A DNA stretch of 64,000 nucleotides from Leisingera sp. M658 (GCF_025144145.1 NZ_CP083546.1:447001-511000), one strand, 5' to 3'; counted from the stretch's first letter, positions 44,078 to 52,861 are shown. The notes: generated by a model from the letters alone, not told the origin. Program-made: numbers and translations.

Positions 44078-44094
44078 GCGCCGCTGAGCGGCGC
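44078..44094 (-). terminator. Hairpin between MFS and dehydrogenase genes
   Basis: GCGCCGC (44078-44084) and GCGGCGC (44088-44094) pair perfectly around a 3-base loop, two bases after the MFS stop codon on the minus strand. The T-run is on the other strand, so termination of the MFS transcript here would be weak. Confidence 0.4.
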
Positions 44095-44096
44095 TT

Positions 44097-45347
44097 TTAC
44101 GCGACGGAAGTCTTGCTGCGCAGGAACACTACGCAGCCGATCGCCATCATCATCAGCGCCAGCAGGAACGGCGCGCCAGGCAGGTAGAGGCCGGCGCCTT
44201 CACCGGTGAAGCGGGCAAATACCGCCGTCATCATCAGCGGTGACAGGATCATCGCCAGCGCATTGACGGCGGTCACTACGCCTTGCAGTTCACCCTGCTG
44301 ATTGTCCTCAACTGCCTGTGCCATCATCCCTTGCAGCGCGGGCTGGACAACTGCTCCCAGGGCCGAGACCGGGATCAGCAGCAATGCAAGGGTGCCGCTG
44401 GAAATAAACGCGAGAATGCCAAAGGCGATAAAGTCAAACAGCTGCCCCCAGATCACCGTCCGCCGCTCGCCGAACCAGATCACTGTATAGCGCAGCAGCC
44501 AGCCCTGCACCAAAGCCATCGAGATACCGTAGACCGCCAGCGACAGGCCGATCACCTGCGGCTGCCAGCCGAAACGTTCCAGCGTGAAATAGGCCCAGAT
44601 CGCAGGGTAGACATAGATCGCAACAGAATAGAGGAAATAGACCCACAACAGCGGCTTGATGCCCGGTATGCGCCCGACTGCGCGGAAGGCGCCAAACGGG
44701 TTGGCGCGGCGCCAATCAAAGGGACGGCGGTTCTTGTCCTGCACCGTTTCGCCCATCACAAACCAGCCGAAAGCGAAATTCACCAGCACCAGAACCGCGG
44801 CGGCATAAAACGGCGCCCGCGTGCCCAATTCGCCCAGCAGCCCGCCCATCAGCGGCCCCAGCACAAATCCGGCACCAAAGGCCGCACCCAGCAGGCCGAA
44901 ATTGGCGGCCTTCTTTTCCGGCGGCGAAATGTCGGCGATATAGGCGCCCGCTGTCGAATGCGTCGCGGCGGTGATCCCGCCCAGAATGCGGCCCAGAAGC
45001 AGCAGCCACATAGTGCCGGCAAGGGCCATGATCAGATAGTCCAGCGCCATCACAAACAGCGACACCAGCAGCACCGGCCTGCGCCCCACCGCGTCGGACA
45101 GGCTGCCGAGGACCGGACTGAACAGGAACTGCATCACTGCAAAGACAGTGCTGAGCACACCGCCCCAAACTGCTGCCTGCGCCAGCGAGCCGCCCTGCAC
45201 CCCGGTGATCAGGCCGGGCATTACCGGCATGATCAGCCCGATGCCCATGGCATCAATCATCACGGTCGCCAGGACAAAGACGAGGGATAGGCGGCTATGG
45301 CGTTCAGCCCTGCCGCCCTCGTCCGTTTTTGCCGGCAGCACAGGCAA
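44097..45347 (-). CDS. MFS drug/metabolite exporter, TetA-like
   Basis: This 416-residue, 12-helix major facilitator protein opens with LVFVLATVMIDAMGIGLIMPVMPGLI, the TetA/MdtG-type first helix. It has the loop 2-3 motif SPVLGSLSDAVGRRPVLLVSL and motif C-like GAAFGAGFVLGPLMGGLLGELG. These are the marks of TCR/Tet-group H+ antiporters. The substrate is unknown and need not be tetracycline. It lies between the dehydrogenase gene and the pca genes on the same strand. Confidence 0.87.
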   Translation of the reverse strand: MPVLPAKTDEGGRAERHSRLSLVFVLATVMIDAMGIGLIMPVMPGLITGVQGGSLAQAAVWGGVLSTVFAVMQFLFSPVLGSLSDAVGRRPVLLVSLFVMALDYLIMALAGTMWLLLLGRILGGITAATHSTAGAYIADISPPEKKAANFGLLGAAFGAGFVLGPLMGGLLGELGTRAPFYAAAVLVLVNFAFGWFVMGETVQDKNRRPFDWRRANPFGAFRAVGRIPGIKPLLWVYFLYSVAIYVYPAIWAYFTLERFGWQPQVIGLSLAVYGISMALVQGWLLRYTVIWFGERRTVIWGQLFDFIAFGILAFISSGTLALLLIPVSALGAVVQPALQGMMAQAVEDNQQGELQGVVTAVNALAMILSPLMMTAVFARFTGEGAGLYLPGAPFLLALMMMAIGCVVFLRSKTSVA

Positions 45348-45368
45348 TTCTGCTCTCCTTAGCGGCTT

Positions 45369-46706
45369 CTATTCGCCGCCCAGTTCTTCTGTCTTCTTGG
45401 CAAATTGCAAGGCTTCCCACGGGGCCCGGCCCATCTGCTGTGCCGGATCAAACAGGGCTGCCGCGTCCAGATCCGGGTACGCCAGCGCCACCAGCTCCTG
45501 CAGCGGGGTTCGTGTGGACTGCGCTTCCTGGCACAGCATCTTGACCGCCGCCTGCGCATCTGGCCGCGGCATCTTTGCGGCGAGGGCAAAACTCAACGCC
45601 TCGGCGTGGATCATGCCCAGCCCGTCCGACAACGCGGATGCCATGGCCGCCGCATTCGGCGCGAGGCCGGCGCAGAGCGCCCTTCCGGTCTTTGCCGCGC
45701 TGGCTGCACCCAGTACAATCTGGGGCAGGCACATCCATTCGGTGAACCAGGCCGCCCCGTCACGCTGATGCTGCTGGATTGAAGCGCCCTGCAGGACGGA
45801 AAGCAGACCGCTGCCCTGCCGCGCCAGCGCCGCCAGAACCGAAGGCGCCACCGGGTTCTGTTTCTGCGGCATGGTTGAGGACGCGCCGGCACCACCCAGC
45901 GAAATCTCCCCGATACCGCTTTGCACCAGCGCGGTGCCGTCCTCTCCCAGCTTGCCGAATGCCAGCGTCACGCGCGCCAGCCAGTCCGCAATCCGCAGGA
46001 CCGGGGTGCGGTTGGTATGCCAGCTGTGTCCGGGATCGCCCAGCCCCAGCCCATTGGCCATGGCCGCACGTACCTCATCTGCTTTCGGTCCCAATGCAGA
46101 TGAGGTTCCCGCAGCGCCCGACAAGGACACCAGCAGGCAGGAGCGGCGCAAGCCAGGCAGTTCCTCCAGCAACCCCAGCAGCGGCGCACCCCAGCCCGCC
46201 GCCACCGCACCGAAGCTGGTCGGGGTGGCGTGCTGGCCGTAGGTGCGGGCGGCCATCGGCAGCTCTGCATGTGTTTTGGACAATGTGCCAAGCGTTTTTA
46301 CTGCTGCGGTCAAATCCGTTTCTATCAGCGCCAGCACCTGGCGCAGCCGCAGCATCAGCGCGCTGTCCATGATGTCTTGCGAGGTGGCGCCCCAATGCAC
46401 GTACTGCGCGTGCTCTGGCGCTTTCATTTCTTCCCGGAAGGCCGCGACCAGCCCTGGCACCGGTACGCCGTTCTGCCCTGTGGGCCGCTTCAAAACACCG
46501 GGATCAATGGCGATTTCCACCACGGCCCGGCTGATTGCGGCGGCGCTCTCCTGCGGGATAACCCCGGCCGCGCCCTGCGCCTTGGCCAGCGCGCCTTCTA
46601 CCAGCAGCATGGCGCGCACTTCGGCACTGTCGGAGAACAGGCGGCCGGCATCGCCGCTGCCAAAGAGATCACCGTAAACCTGGCTGTCAAAGACGGAACC
46701 TGCCAT
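45369..46706 (-). CDS. pcaB: 3-carboxy-cis,cis-muconate cycloisomerase
   Basis: PcaB lactonises 3-carboxy-cis,cis-muconate in the protocatechuate branch of the beta-ketoadipate pathway. The 445-residue protein belongs to the fumarase/aspartase superfamily: the signature loop is GGAGASSTMPQKQNPVAPSVL near residue 275, with VHWGATSQDIMDSALMLRLRQVL near 100 and RTYGQHATPTSFG near 155. The neighbouring pcaD supports the pathway. Its start shares one base with the stop of the hydrolase gene. The other pca genes (pcaC, pcaGH) are not here. Confidence 0.92.
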   Translation of the reverse strand: MAGSVFDSQVYGDLFGSGDAGRLFSDSAEVRAMLLVEGALAKAQGAAGVIPQESAAAISRAVVEIAIDPGVLKRPTGQNGVPVPGLVAAFREEMKAPEHAQYVHWGATSQDIMDSALMLRLRQVLALIETDLTAAVKTLGTLSKTHAELPMAARTYGQHATPTSFGAVAAGWGAPLLGLLEELPGLRRSCLLVSLSGAAGTSSALGPKADEVRAAMANGLGLGDPGHSWHTNRTPVLRIADWLARVTLAFGKLGEDGTALVQSGIGEISLGGAGASSTMPQKQNPVAPSVLAALARQGSGLLSVLQGASIQQHQRDGAAWFTEWMCLPQIVLGAASAAKTGRALCAGLAPNAAAMASALSDGLGMIHAEALSFALAAKMPRPDAQAAVKMLCQEAQSTRTPLQELVALAYPDLDAAALFDPAQQMGRAPWEALQFAKKTEELGGE

Positions 46707-47416
46707 CAGAAGTCCTTTGCGATGCGCCCGATCAGATCGGCGAGCCCGTCGGGGTCCGCAAAGAAGGGCGAATGGGATGTTTGCATGTCGTAGACTCGCT
46801 GCGGTGGCAGCTGCGCTGCCATTTGCGTCTGGTATTCCGGCGGGATCACCCGATCGCCTAAGCAGCGGATATAGGCCTTGGGCACGCCTTCGAACCGTTC
46901 AGACAGCTGGACCGCTGTGTCCTGCGGTGGGATCGGTTGCAAGCAGAGGTTCTTCAGAGCAAAGCGAACAGTTTCCACCGGGCAATCGTGATAGAATAGG
47001 TCCGGCGCGGTATCGGGCAGGAACTTGTAGCCTGTGCCGGCCGGGTTCTTGGCAGTTGCACCCAGCAGCGTCTGCCGGGGTCCAGCCTTGCGCATATCGA
47101 TCAGGGACATGCCGCTGACAGGGATGTAGGCGCAAAGATAGATCAATCCGCGCAGGTTTTCAGGTGCTGCCTCAGCCGCGGCGGAAATGGGAAAACCGCC
47201 CCAGGAATGCCCCAGCACGAGGGTGTCCGGAGTGGAGGCTGATGCGATGGCTTCAGCCGTTTCTGCCAAAGTGACGCTTGCCGGATCCCGGCCGTCGCCA
47301 TGGCCGGGCAGGGTGATCGCACGGGCGCTGTGGCCGGTCGCTTCCAGCGCCGGGATCACATCGCGCCAGCACCAGGCGCCATGGCAGGATCCATGGATCA
47401 GAAGAACCTCAGCCAA
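46706..47416 (-). CDS. Alpha/beta hydrolase (HNL/methylesterase-like)
   Basis: This 236-residue protein starts MAEVLLIHGSCHGAWCWRDVIPALEATGHSARAITLPGHGD, typical of plant-type hydroxynitrile lyase/methylesterase relatives. Its nucleophile elbow is GHSWGG (Ser near 79). The catalytic acid is probably in RCLGDRVIPPEYQ and the histidine in MQTSHSPFFADP. It overlaps pcaD by eight bases and pcaB by one, so it is embedded in a pca operon. It could cleave an ester feeding protocatechuate or an enol-lactone intermediate; that is inference. Confidence 0.85.
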   Translation of the reverse strand: MAEVLLIHGSCHGAWCWRDVIPALEATGHSARAITLPGHGDGRDPASVTLAETAEAIASASTPDTLVLGHSWGGFPISAAAEAAPENLRGLIYLCAYIPVSGMSLIDMRKAGPRQTLLGATAKNPAGTGYKFLPDTAPDLFYHDCPVETVRFALKNLCLQPIPPQDTAVQLSERFEGVPKAYIRCLGDRVIPPEYQTQMAAQLPPQRVYDMQTSHSPFFADPDGLADLIGRIAKDF

Positions 47417-48212
47417 TGTGCCCGGTCTCCTGCAGAAAAGCGGTCAGGCGCGCTGCGTAATCTTCAGGTTGCTCGACGCAAGGTATATGGCCGGCACGGC
47501 GGATCAGGTGGAACCGGCTGCCGGGGATCAGATCGACCGTCTCGCGCACCAAATCGGGCGGTGTGGCGCCGTCCTCCGATCCCGCGATGCCCAGGCAGGG
47601 AAGCCGCAGACCGCTGGTCGGCGTATAGAAATCAGTGCCCGCAATTGCCGCGCAGCAGCCGGCATAGCCATCGCGGGACTGTTGAACCAGCATGTTGTGC
47701 CAAAGCTGCAGTTGAGGCGACGCGCGATAGCCGCGGGAAAACCAGCGCTCCATCACGGCATCGGCCAGTGCCCCGATACCCCGCGCTTGCACCATCTGCA
47801 CGCGGTTCTTCCACATCTCGGCGGTGCCGATCTTGGCCGCAGTGTTCGACAGCACCAGCGCCCGGATCTGGTCCAGCCGCTTCACTGCCAGCCCTTGTGC
47901 AATCATGCCGCCGATTGACAGCCCTACGAAAACACAATCGCGCACCTCCAGAAAATCCAGCAACCGCTCTGCATCGCGCACCAGCGCGCCCATCGAATAG
48001 GGGGCTGGCGGGCAGGACGACAGCCCGTGGCCGCGCTTGTCATAACGGATAACGCGCAGGCCCGCAGGCAGCAGGTCTACTACCGCATCCCAGACCCTGA
48101 GGTCCGTGCCCAGCGAATTGGCAAAGACGATGGGCGCGCCATCCGCGTCGCCGTCAATGCGGTAGTGAAGCTGGACATCGCCCAGGTCTGCGATCTGCAT
48201 GAAATGCCTCAT
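47409..48212 (-). CDS. pcaD: 3-oxoadipate enol-lactonase
   Basis: PcaD hydrolyses beta-ketoadipate enol-lactone to beta-ketoadipate. The 267-residue alpha/beta hydrolase shows VFANSLGTDLRVWDAVVDLL (typical of PcaD), VIRYDKRGHGLSS, the nucleophile elbow VGLSIGGMIAQGLAVKR, and a final RRAGHIPCVEQPEDYA with the catalytic histidine. The start is ATG 48212 (GGCGGAA upstream); ATG 48200 is possible. It is first of a three-gene set with the hydrolase and pcaB, downstream of a run of hairpins. Confidence 0.9.
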   Translation of the reverse strand: MRHFMQIADLGDVQLHYRIDGDADGAPIVFANSLGTDLRVWDAVVDLLPAGLRVIRYDKRGHGLSSCPPAPYSMGALVRDAERLLDFLEVRDCVFVGLSIGGMIAQGLAVKRLDQIRALVLSNTAAKIGTAEMWKNRVQMVQARGIGALADAVMERWFSRGYRASPQLQLWHNMLVQQSRDGYAGCCAAIAGTDFYTPTSGLRLPCLGIAGSEDGATPPDLVRETVDLIPGSRFHLIRRAGHIPCVEQPEDYAARLTAFLQETGHIG

Positions 48213-48260
48213 TGTTGTTCCGCCGCAATCTACCTGCGCCGGGGCGGTGAGGTAAACCAG

Positions 48261-48327
48261 CCGCCTGCCACAGGCGGTGGAATTTTCTTGAGGAAGAAAA
48301 TTGGCCGGAAAAATCTGATTTTTCCGG
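48261..48327 (-). terminator. Three consecutive perfect hairpins after the EEP gene
   Basis: Between the EEP-family stop (48334) and pcaD start lie CCGGAAAAAT-ctg-ATTTTTCCGG (48305-48327), AATTTTCTT-gagg-AAGAAAATT (48281-48302) and CCGCCTG-cca-CAGGCGG (48261-48277). All stems are exact. The first is seven bases past the stop and can act as terminator; the others could be leader structures for pcaD. Confidence 0.65.
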
Positions 48328-48333
48328 TGCTCC

Positions 48334-49530
48334 TCAGCTGTGCAGCTCCATATGGGCCATGATCTGCCCATGGTCTGATGCCAGCTTGTTATAGGGCGCC
48401 TCCGGGTGGCTGCCGTCGGTCAGATGATCGTTGAAGACACTGTAGTACTGCATCTCCCCCAGCGCGCCGCTCCAGGCAGGGTCGAAATGGCGCGACATGT
48501 AGATCTGGTCGATGCTCTCATGCACGCCGCCAAAAGCGGTGGTGTAGACCACGTCACGCAAGCTCTTCTTCAGGAACATTTTCTCAGCCGATCGCAACCG
48601 CACCCGGTCGATGGCTTCGTGGATCTGCCTGTCTTCTTCTTCGCTGTAGCGGTCACCGCCGTGCCGGGCATCATGGCGCAGCATCCAGGCGTAGTTCTTG
48701 AATGGTGCCTCGCCCGAAATGATTTCACTGCTGACCGCGTGTTCGCCGTCATTGAAATCCCCCAGCACCATCACCGGGCGGCCCTGTTCCAACTCGTCCA
48801 GCACCGCACGGCGCAGCACCCAGGCTTCTCCCATCCGCCGTAATGCCGCACGCAAGGAGCCCAGGGCACGGCCCGCGGCGTCATATGCTGTCAGCACGGA
48901 TTCCGGGGCGTAATCCGCCCCTTGCGGTGTGATGTATTCACCCAGCTTCGATTTCAGATGGCAGTTGAAGACGGTGATGACCAGATCGCCAACCGGCACG
49001 CGCACTTTCAGAATCGGGCGCGACAGGCGGCGCAGGGTATAGAACCCAGCGTCGTCATCTTCGCCCAGGCAAGCCATCGGAATGTCCAGCGGTTGCGCCA
49101 GCTCCTGGATCACCTCTGCGTCGCCTTCAAATCCGAACCGCGAAAGGACCGCAAGACCTGGGCGCCGCTTTCCAGGCTCGCCCGTGTCATTAACATTCGG
49201 AGCGAATGCCAGCGCAGCCTCAGCATAAGACCCATAGGCCAGCTTCTGAAAAATCGCCTTGCGGTGATAGCGCTTGGAGGGGTCGGGGATGCTGGCTGCA
49301 TTCGCCTCGGCCCCGCGCCGGTCCGCTTCGGTAATCACCTGGCGCAGCGGTGCCTCTTCAAAGATCTCTTGAAACCCAACGATATCCGCATTCAGCGTCA
49401 GTAGCTGGTCGGCCATCCAATCTGCTTTCCAAGCGTATTCCTCGGGCGTGTAGCTTTGAAAACGGTAGTATTCCCGCTCCGGTCCGATCAGATTTTTGAC
49501 ATTGAACGAGGCGATGGTGAAACGTGTCAT
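48334..49530 (-). CDS. Endonuclease/exonuclease/phosphatase (EEP) family protein
   Basis: This 398-residue protein has the EEP catalytic pattern: TIASFNVKNL (Asn), DIVGFQEIFEE (metal-binding Glu), FNCHLKSKL (His), VMVLGDFNDGEHA (Asp-Asn) and a C-terminal SDHGQIMAHM (Asp-His). There is no signal peptide, so it acts in the cytoplasm. Members cleave nucleic acids, phospholipids or inositol phosphates; the sequence does not tell which. It is a single gene, followed by three strong hairpins. Confidence 0.85.
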   Translation of the reverse strand: MTRFTIASFNVKNLIGPEREYYRFQSYTPEEYAWKADWMADQLLTLNADIVGFQEIFEEAPLRQVITEADRRGAEANAASIPDPSKRYHRKAIFQKLAYGSYAEAALAFAPNVNDTGEPGKRRPGLAVLSRFGFEGDAEVIQELAQPLDIPMACLGEDDDAGFYTLRRLSRPILKVRVPVGDLVITVFNCHLKSKLGEYITPQGADYAPESVLTAYDAAGRALGSLRAALRRMGEAWVLRRAVLDELEQGRPVMVLGDFNDGEHAVSSEIISGEAPFKNYAWMLRHDARHGGDRYSEEEDRQIHEAIDRVRLRSAEKMFLKKSLRDVVYTTAFGGVHESIDQIYMSRHFDPAWSGALGEMQYYSVFNDHLTDGSHPEAPYNKLASDHGQIMAHMELHS

Positions 49531-49575
49531 GAACGGCCCCCTTGGCTGCCGGACGGATTCCCGTGCGGTCAGAGT

Positions 49576-50553
49576 TCAAGCATAACGCGACAGCGCCTCC
49601 TGGAACAGCGCTGCATCCACATTGCCGCCAGTGGCGACTGCAATCACGGCTTCGCCGCCGATCTTGTCAGGGTGGAACAGGGCCGCCGCCAGCGATGCAG
49701 CCCCACCGGGTTCCAGAACGATTTTCAGCCGCAAAAAGGCCTGCGCCATCGCCCGCATCGCTTCCTCTTCGGTAATGACCAGGCCCGGCCCGCACAAGCG
49801 GCTGAGGATGGGAAAGGTGATCTCACCCGGCTGCGGTGTCAGGATTGCGTCGCAAATAGAACCGGACGGGCTGGGGTTCTGCCGGATTTCACCAGCGGCC
49901 AGCGAGCGGGTCACATCGTCGAACCCTTCCGGTTCCACCGGGCGCACCCGCAGGTCCGGTGCGCGCGCCTCAAGTGCCAGAGCGATCCCCGACGACAATC
50001 CGCCGCCGCCGCAGTTGACCAGAATCTCTGCCCTGGCGACGCCTTCGTCAGCGGCCTGTTCCGCAATCTCCAGCCCGCAGGTGCCCTGACCGGCAATCAC
50101 CAGCGGTTCGTCATAGGGTTTTATCAGCGTCAGCCCGCGCTCCCCAGCTTGCCGGGCGCCAACGGCTTCGCGGCTTTCCCCGCCGGCGCGGTCGTACAAA
50201 ACAACCTCGGCGCCCAGATCACGGGTGTTCTGGATCTTCAGCCGAGGCGCATCGGCGGGCATCACGATAACAGCAGGCGTTTTGTGCGCTTTGGCTGCTG
50301 CGGCCACGCCTTGCGCATGATTGCCGCTGGAATAGGCAAGCACACCCCGTGCGCGGGCCTCTTCCGGCAGCGCCGAGACCGCCGACCAGCCGCCACGGAA
50401 CTTGAAGGATCCGGTGTGCTGCAGGCATTCGGCCTTCACAAACAGACGCCGTCCGGAGATTTCGTCCAAGAAGGGCGAAGACAGCAGTGGAGTGACGCGG
50501 GCATGGCCTTTCAGCCGCGCTGCCGCAGCTTCGATCATGGCGATTGAGGTCAT
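49576..50553 (-). CDS. PLP-dependent threonine/serine dehydratase
   Basis: This 325-residue fold-type II enzyme has the PLP lysine in HTGSFKFRGGWSAVSAL near residue 52, the serine/asparagine loop SSGNHAQGVAAAAK near 80, and the phosphate-binding glycine loop VNCGGGGLSSGIALAL near 180. It deaminates L-threonine or L-serine to 2-oxoacids; no C-terminal ACT domain is present, so it is of the catabolic or racemase-like short type. It overlaps the upstream hydrolase gene by four bases. Confidence 0.88.
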   Translation of the reverse strand: MTSIAMIEAAAARLKGHARVTPLLSSPFLDEISGRRLFVKAECLQHTGSFKFRGGWSAVSALPEEARARGVLAYSSGNHAQGVAAAAKAHKTPAVIVMPADAPRLKIQNTRDLGAEVVLYDRAGGESREAVGARQAGERGLTLIKPYDEPLVIAGQGTCGLEIAEQAADEGVARAEILVNCGGGGLSSGIALALEARAPDLRVRPVEPEGFDDVTRSLAAGEIRQNPSPSGSICDAILTPQPGEITFPILSRLCGPGLVITEEEAMRAMAQAFLRLKIVLEPGGAASLAAALFHPDKIGGEAVIAVATGGNVDAALFQEALSRYA

Positions 50554-51380
50554 TTGATCTGGTCCAATAGGGAATGGATGAGGGCAAGCGCCTCTGGCTC
50601 GTCCAGAAAGGGCACATGGCCGCGGTTTGGAACTTCCACGGCTTGCAGCGCGGGCAGGCGATGCTGCATTTCCGCATAGGTTCCGGCGCTCAAAATGTCC
50701 GAATTTGCGCCGCGGATGATCCCGCAGGGCAGGCCGTCCAGGGTCATAAAAAGAGGCCAGAGATCCGGGGGAGGCCCCGCCTCCGCTTGCGCCAGCAGCG
50801 CGTCCCGCAGGCGCGGATCATAACGCAGGCTGAGCCCGCCGGCGCCTTCGTCATAGAATGCTTCGGCCTCCTCGCGCCAGCGTGCAGCCGGGACACCGGG
50901 AAAGGCCGGCGCCATCAGTGCAGCAAGCGCTTCTGCAGCCTGTGCATGTGTCTTTGCAGCCGGGCGCCGGCCAACGTAGTCCATGATCCGGGCAATGCCA
51001 TCTGCAGGGATCTCTGGGCCGACATCATTCAGGATCACCGCTGCAAGCCGGTCTTTGGCGATGGCGGCCAGTGTCATCGCCACCAATCCGCCGCGCGAGG
51101 TGCCCAGAATGGCAGCGCGGCCCAATTCCAAATGATCCAGCAGCTCCAGCACATCCTGCGCCTCGCGCAGAACATTGTAGGTCATAAAGTCCGGATCATG
51201 ATCCGACTGCCCCCGTCCGCGGGCGTCCAGGGTGATCATCCGGCAGCCTGAGGCATGAGGCGCAAAATAGCGAAAATCGCGGCTGTCCCGGGTCAGGCCC
51301 GCCAAGCACAGCAGCGGCACACCCTCTCCGGCATCGGAGTAATGCAGCTGCAACCCGTCTGAGGTTTCAAAAAACGGCAT
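50550..51380 (-). CDS. Alpha/beta hydrolase
   Basis: This 276-residue protein begins MPFFETSDGLQLHYSDAGEGVPLLCLAGLTRDSRDF and has TLDARGRGQSDHDPD, a nucleophile elbow GTSRGG (Ser near 105) and a late histidine in VPNRGHVPFLDEPEAL. Together these form a standard Ser-Asp-His hydrolase. The start is at 51380; the open frame extends further upstream, but that part overlaps the HAD gene and has no fold similarity. It is coupled to the dehydratase gene by an ATGA overlap. Substrate unknown. Confidence 0.85.
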   Translation of the reverse strand: MPFFETSDGLQLHYSDAGEGVPLLCLAGLTRDSRDFRYFAPHASGCRMITLDARGRGQSDHDPDFMTYNVLREAQDVLELLDHLELGRAAILGTSRGGLVAMTLAAIAKDRLAAVILNDVGPEIPADGIARIMDYVGRRPAAKTHAQAAEALAALMAPAFPGVPAARWREEAEAFYDEGAGGLSLRYDPRLRDALLAQAEAGPPPDLWPLFMTLDGLPCGIIRGANSDILSAGTYAEMQHRLPALQAVEVPNRGHVPFLDEPEALALIHSLLDQIK

Positions 51381-51390
51381 GTGTGAACGA

Positions 51391-52077
51391 TTATCCCTTG
51401 GCCAGATCGGGAATTGTGGTGAGGTTCGGCAGGATATGCGCCGGCTTCCAGGGCAGCCTGTCAACAGGCTCGCCCGCCCGGTTGACCCAGGCGGTGACAA
51501 ACCCGTAGCCCGATGCCCCCGCCGCGTCCCAGCCGTTGGAGGAGACAAACAGCACCTCCTCGCGGGCGCAATTGAACCGGGCGCCAACCAGATCGTAGAC
51601 GCGGGCGTCGGGCTTGAAGATGCCGACGCTCTCCACCGACAGCACATCATCCAGCACATCGCCCAGCCCCGCGGATTGCACCGCGCCGTCCAGCATGGCA
51701 GGGGATCCATTGGACAGGATTGCGGTGTTCATGCCGGCGGACTTCAGCGTGTTCAGCATTGCGGGCACTTCCGGATAGGCCTGCAGCTGCCAGTAAAGAT
51801 CCAGCAGCCGCTGGCGCAACGCGGCATCTGCTGCCAGCCCGGCCGCCTCCATCGCCCAATCAAGGCCGTCCTGCGTTACATCCCAGAAATCGGCATGGGC
51901 ATTGGTGATCGCCCGCAGCCAGGTGTATTGCAGCTGCTTCAGCCGCCAGTTGCTGGCCAGCTCTGCCCAGCTGTCCTGCAGATGCGGAAATTCCGGCTCG
52001 CTGGCGGCCTGCCGCGCCGCAGCGGCCACATCGAACAAGGTGCCGTAGGCGTCGAAGATACAAGTTGTAATTGGCAT
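51391..52077 (-). CDS. (S)-2-haloacid dehalogenase type II (HAD superfamily)
   Basis: This 228-residue protein has HAD motif I as CIFDAYGTLFDVAA (nucleophile Asp near residue 8), motif II in AILSNGSPAMLDGAV, the lysine in VGIFKPDARVYDL and motif IV in LFVSSNGWDAAGASGYGFVTAWVNR. The DAYGTLFDV/SNGWDAAGA pattern identifies the L-2-haloacid dehalogenase group, which hydrolyses L-2-haloalkanoates; in marine bacteria this removes natural haloacids. AAGGGAG precedes ATG 52077. It heads a three-gene set with the hydrolase and dehydratase. Confidence 0.88.
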   Translation of the reverse strand: MPITTCIFDAYGTLFDVAAAARQAASEPEFPHLQDSWAELASNWRLKQLQYTWLRAITNAHADFWDVTQDGLDWAMEAAGLAADAALRQRLLDLYWQLQAYPEVPAMLNTLKSAGMNTAILSNGSPAMLDGAVQSAGLGDVLDDVLSVESVGIFKPDARVYDLVGARFNCAREEVLFVSSNGWDAAGASGYGFVTAWVNRAGEPVDRLPWKPAHILPNLTTIPDLAKG

Positions 52078-52213
52078 GGGGCGCTCCCTTTGCCGGAGCG
52101 TTGCACGAAGCCCCGGGCGGGCAAAGCGGGAAATTGTATCCATACGGGTTTACATCACATTCGCGGACGCTAGGCTGCGCCCCTTTATCAACCCGCAACC
52201 GATTGGAGGTCAT

Positions 52214-52642
52214 ATGACCGGGGTAAAGAACGGCGACACCGTGCGCATCCATTACACAGGCAAGCTGACGGATGGCACCGTTTTCGACAGTTCCGAGGGC
52301 CGTGATCCGCTGGAATTCACCGTCGGTGCGGGGCATGTGATCGCGGGCATGGATGCAGGGCTTGAAGGCATGTCCGTGGGAGAGAGCAAGACGCTGGATA
52401 TCCCCTGCGCCGAAGGATACGGCCCGATCAATCCCGCCGCGCGCCAGGAGATCCCCCGCGAGGGCATCCCCGAGGATATCCCGCTGGAACTGGGTACTCA
52501 GCTGCAGATGCAAAGCCCGGACGGCCAAGTGCTGCCGGTGACCGTGGTCGAGGTCGGCGACGAGACAGTCACCCTGGATGCCAACCATTTCCTGGCGGGC
52601 AAAGATCTGGTTTTCGATATCGCGCTGGTCTCGGTATCCTGA
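52214..52642 (+). CDS. FKBP-type peptidyl-prolyl isomerase, SlyD-like
   Basis: This 142-residue folding catalyst starts at ATG 52214 after GGAGGT. The FKBP part reads GDTVRIHYTGKLTDGTVFDSSEGRDPLEFTVGAGHVIAGMDAGLEGMSVGESKTLDIPCAEGYGP. It is followed by an insert-in-flap-like chaperone segment (ELGTQLQMQSPDGQVLPVTVVEVGDETVTLDANHFLAGKDLVFDI), the NHPLAGK-type motif of SlyD. The C-terminal His-rich tail of E. coli SlyD is absent. It is cytoplasmic and stands alone. Confidence 0.9.
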   Translation: MTGVKNGDTVRIHYTGKLTDGTVFDSSEGRDPLEFTVGAGHVIAGMDAGLEGMSVGESKTLDIPCAEGYGPINPAARQEIPREGIPEDIPLELGTQLQMQSPDGQVLPVTVVEVGDETVTLDANHFLAGKDLVFDIALVSVS

Positions 52643-52666
52643 TGTTCGGTCTGCGGGCAGGCGGCA

Positions 52667-52794
52667 CTCCCGCGCCCGCAGGTCTTCCGGCTGTGCCGGA
52701 AAACGCTTGGCGGCCTTGGGCGTGGCACTGCGCCAGGCGCAGTGCCACGCCCAACGGAAGCGGGCTTTGCCAAAAGCCCGGCGACGGGCGGGAG
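52667..52794. repeat. Dispersed structured element, full symmetric copy
   Basis: CTCCCGCGCCC (52667-52677) opens and GGGCGGGAG (52786-52794) closes a symmetric element. Inside are TTCCGGC-tgt-GCCGGAA (52685-52701), a perfect 18-bp central stem TTGGGCGTGGCACTGCGC (52716-52733) with its complement (52737-52754), and CGGGCTTT-gcca-AAAGCCCG (52761-52780). It starts 25 bases after the FKBP stop codon. This is the best preserved copy in the window. Confidence 0.75.
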
Positions 52795-52861
52795 TGCGCC
52801 GGATAAGAGGCAGGCGAACGCACTGCAAAGCTTCGGCGTCCTGAAACCACTGCTGGATAAG

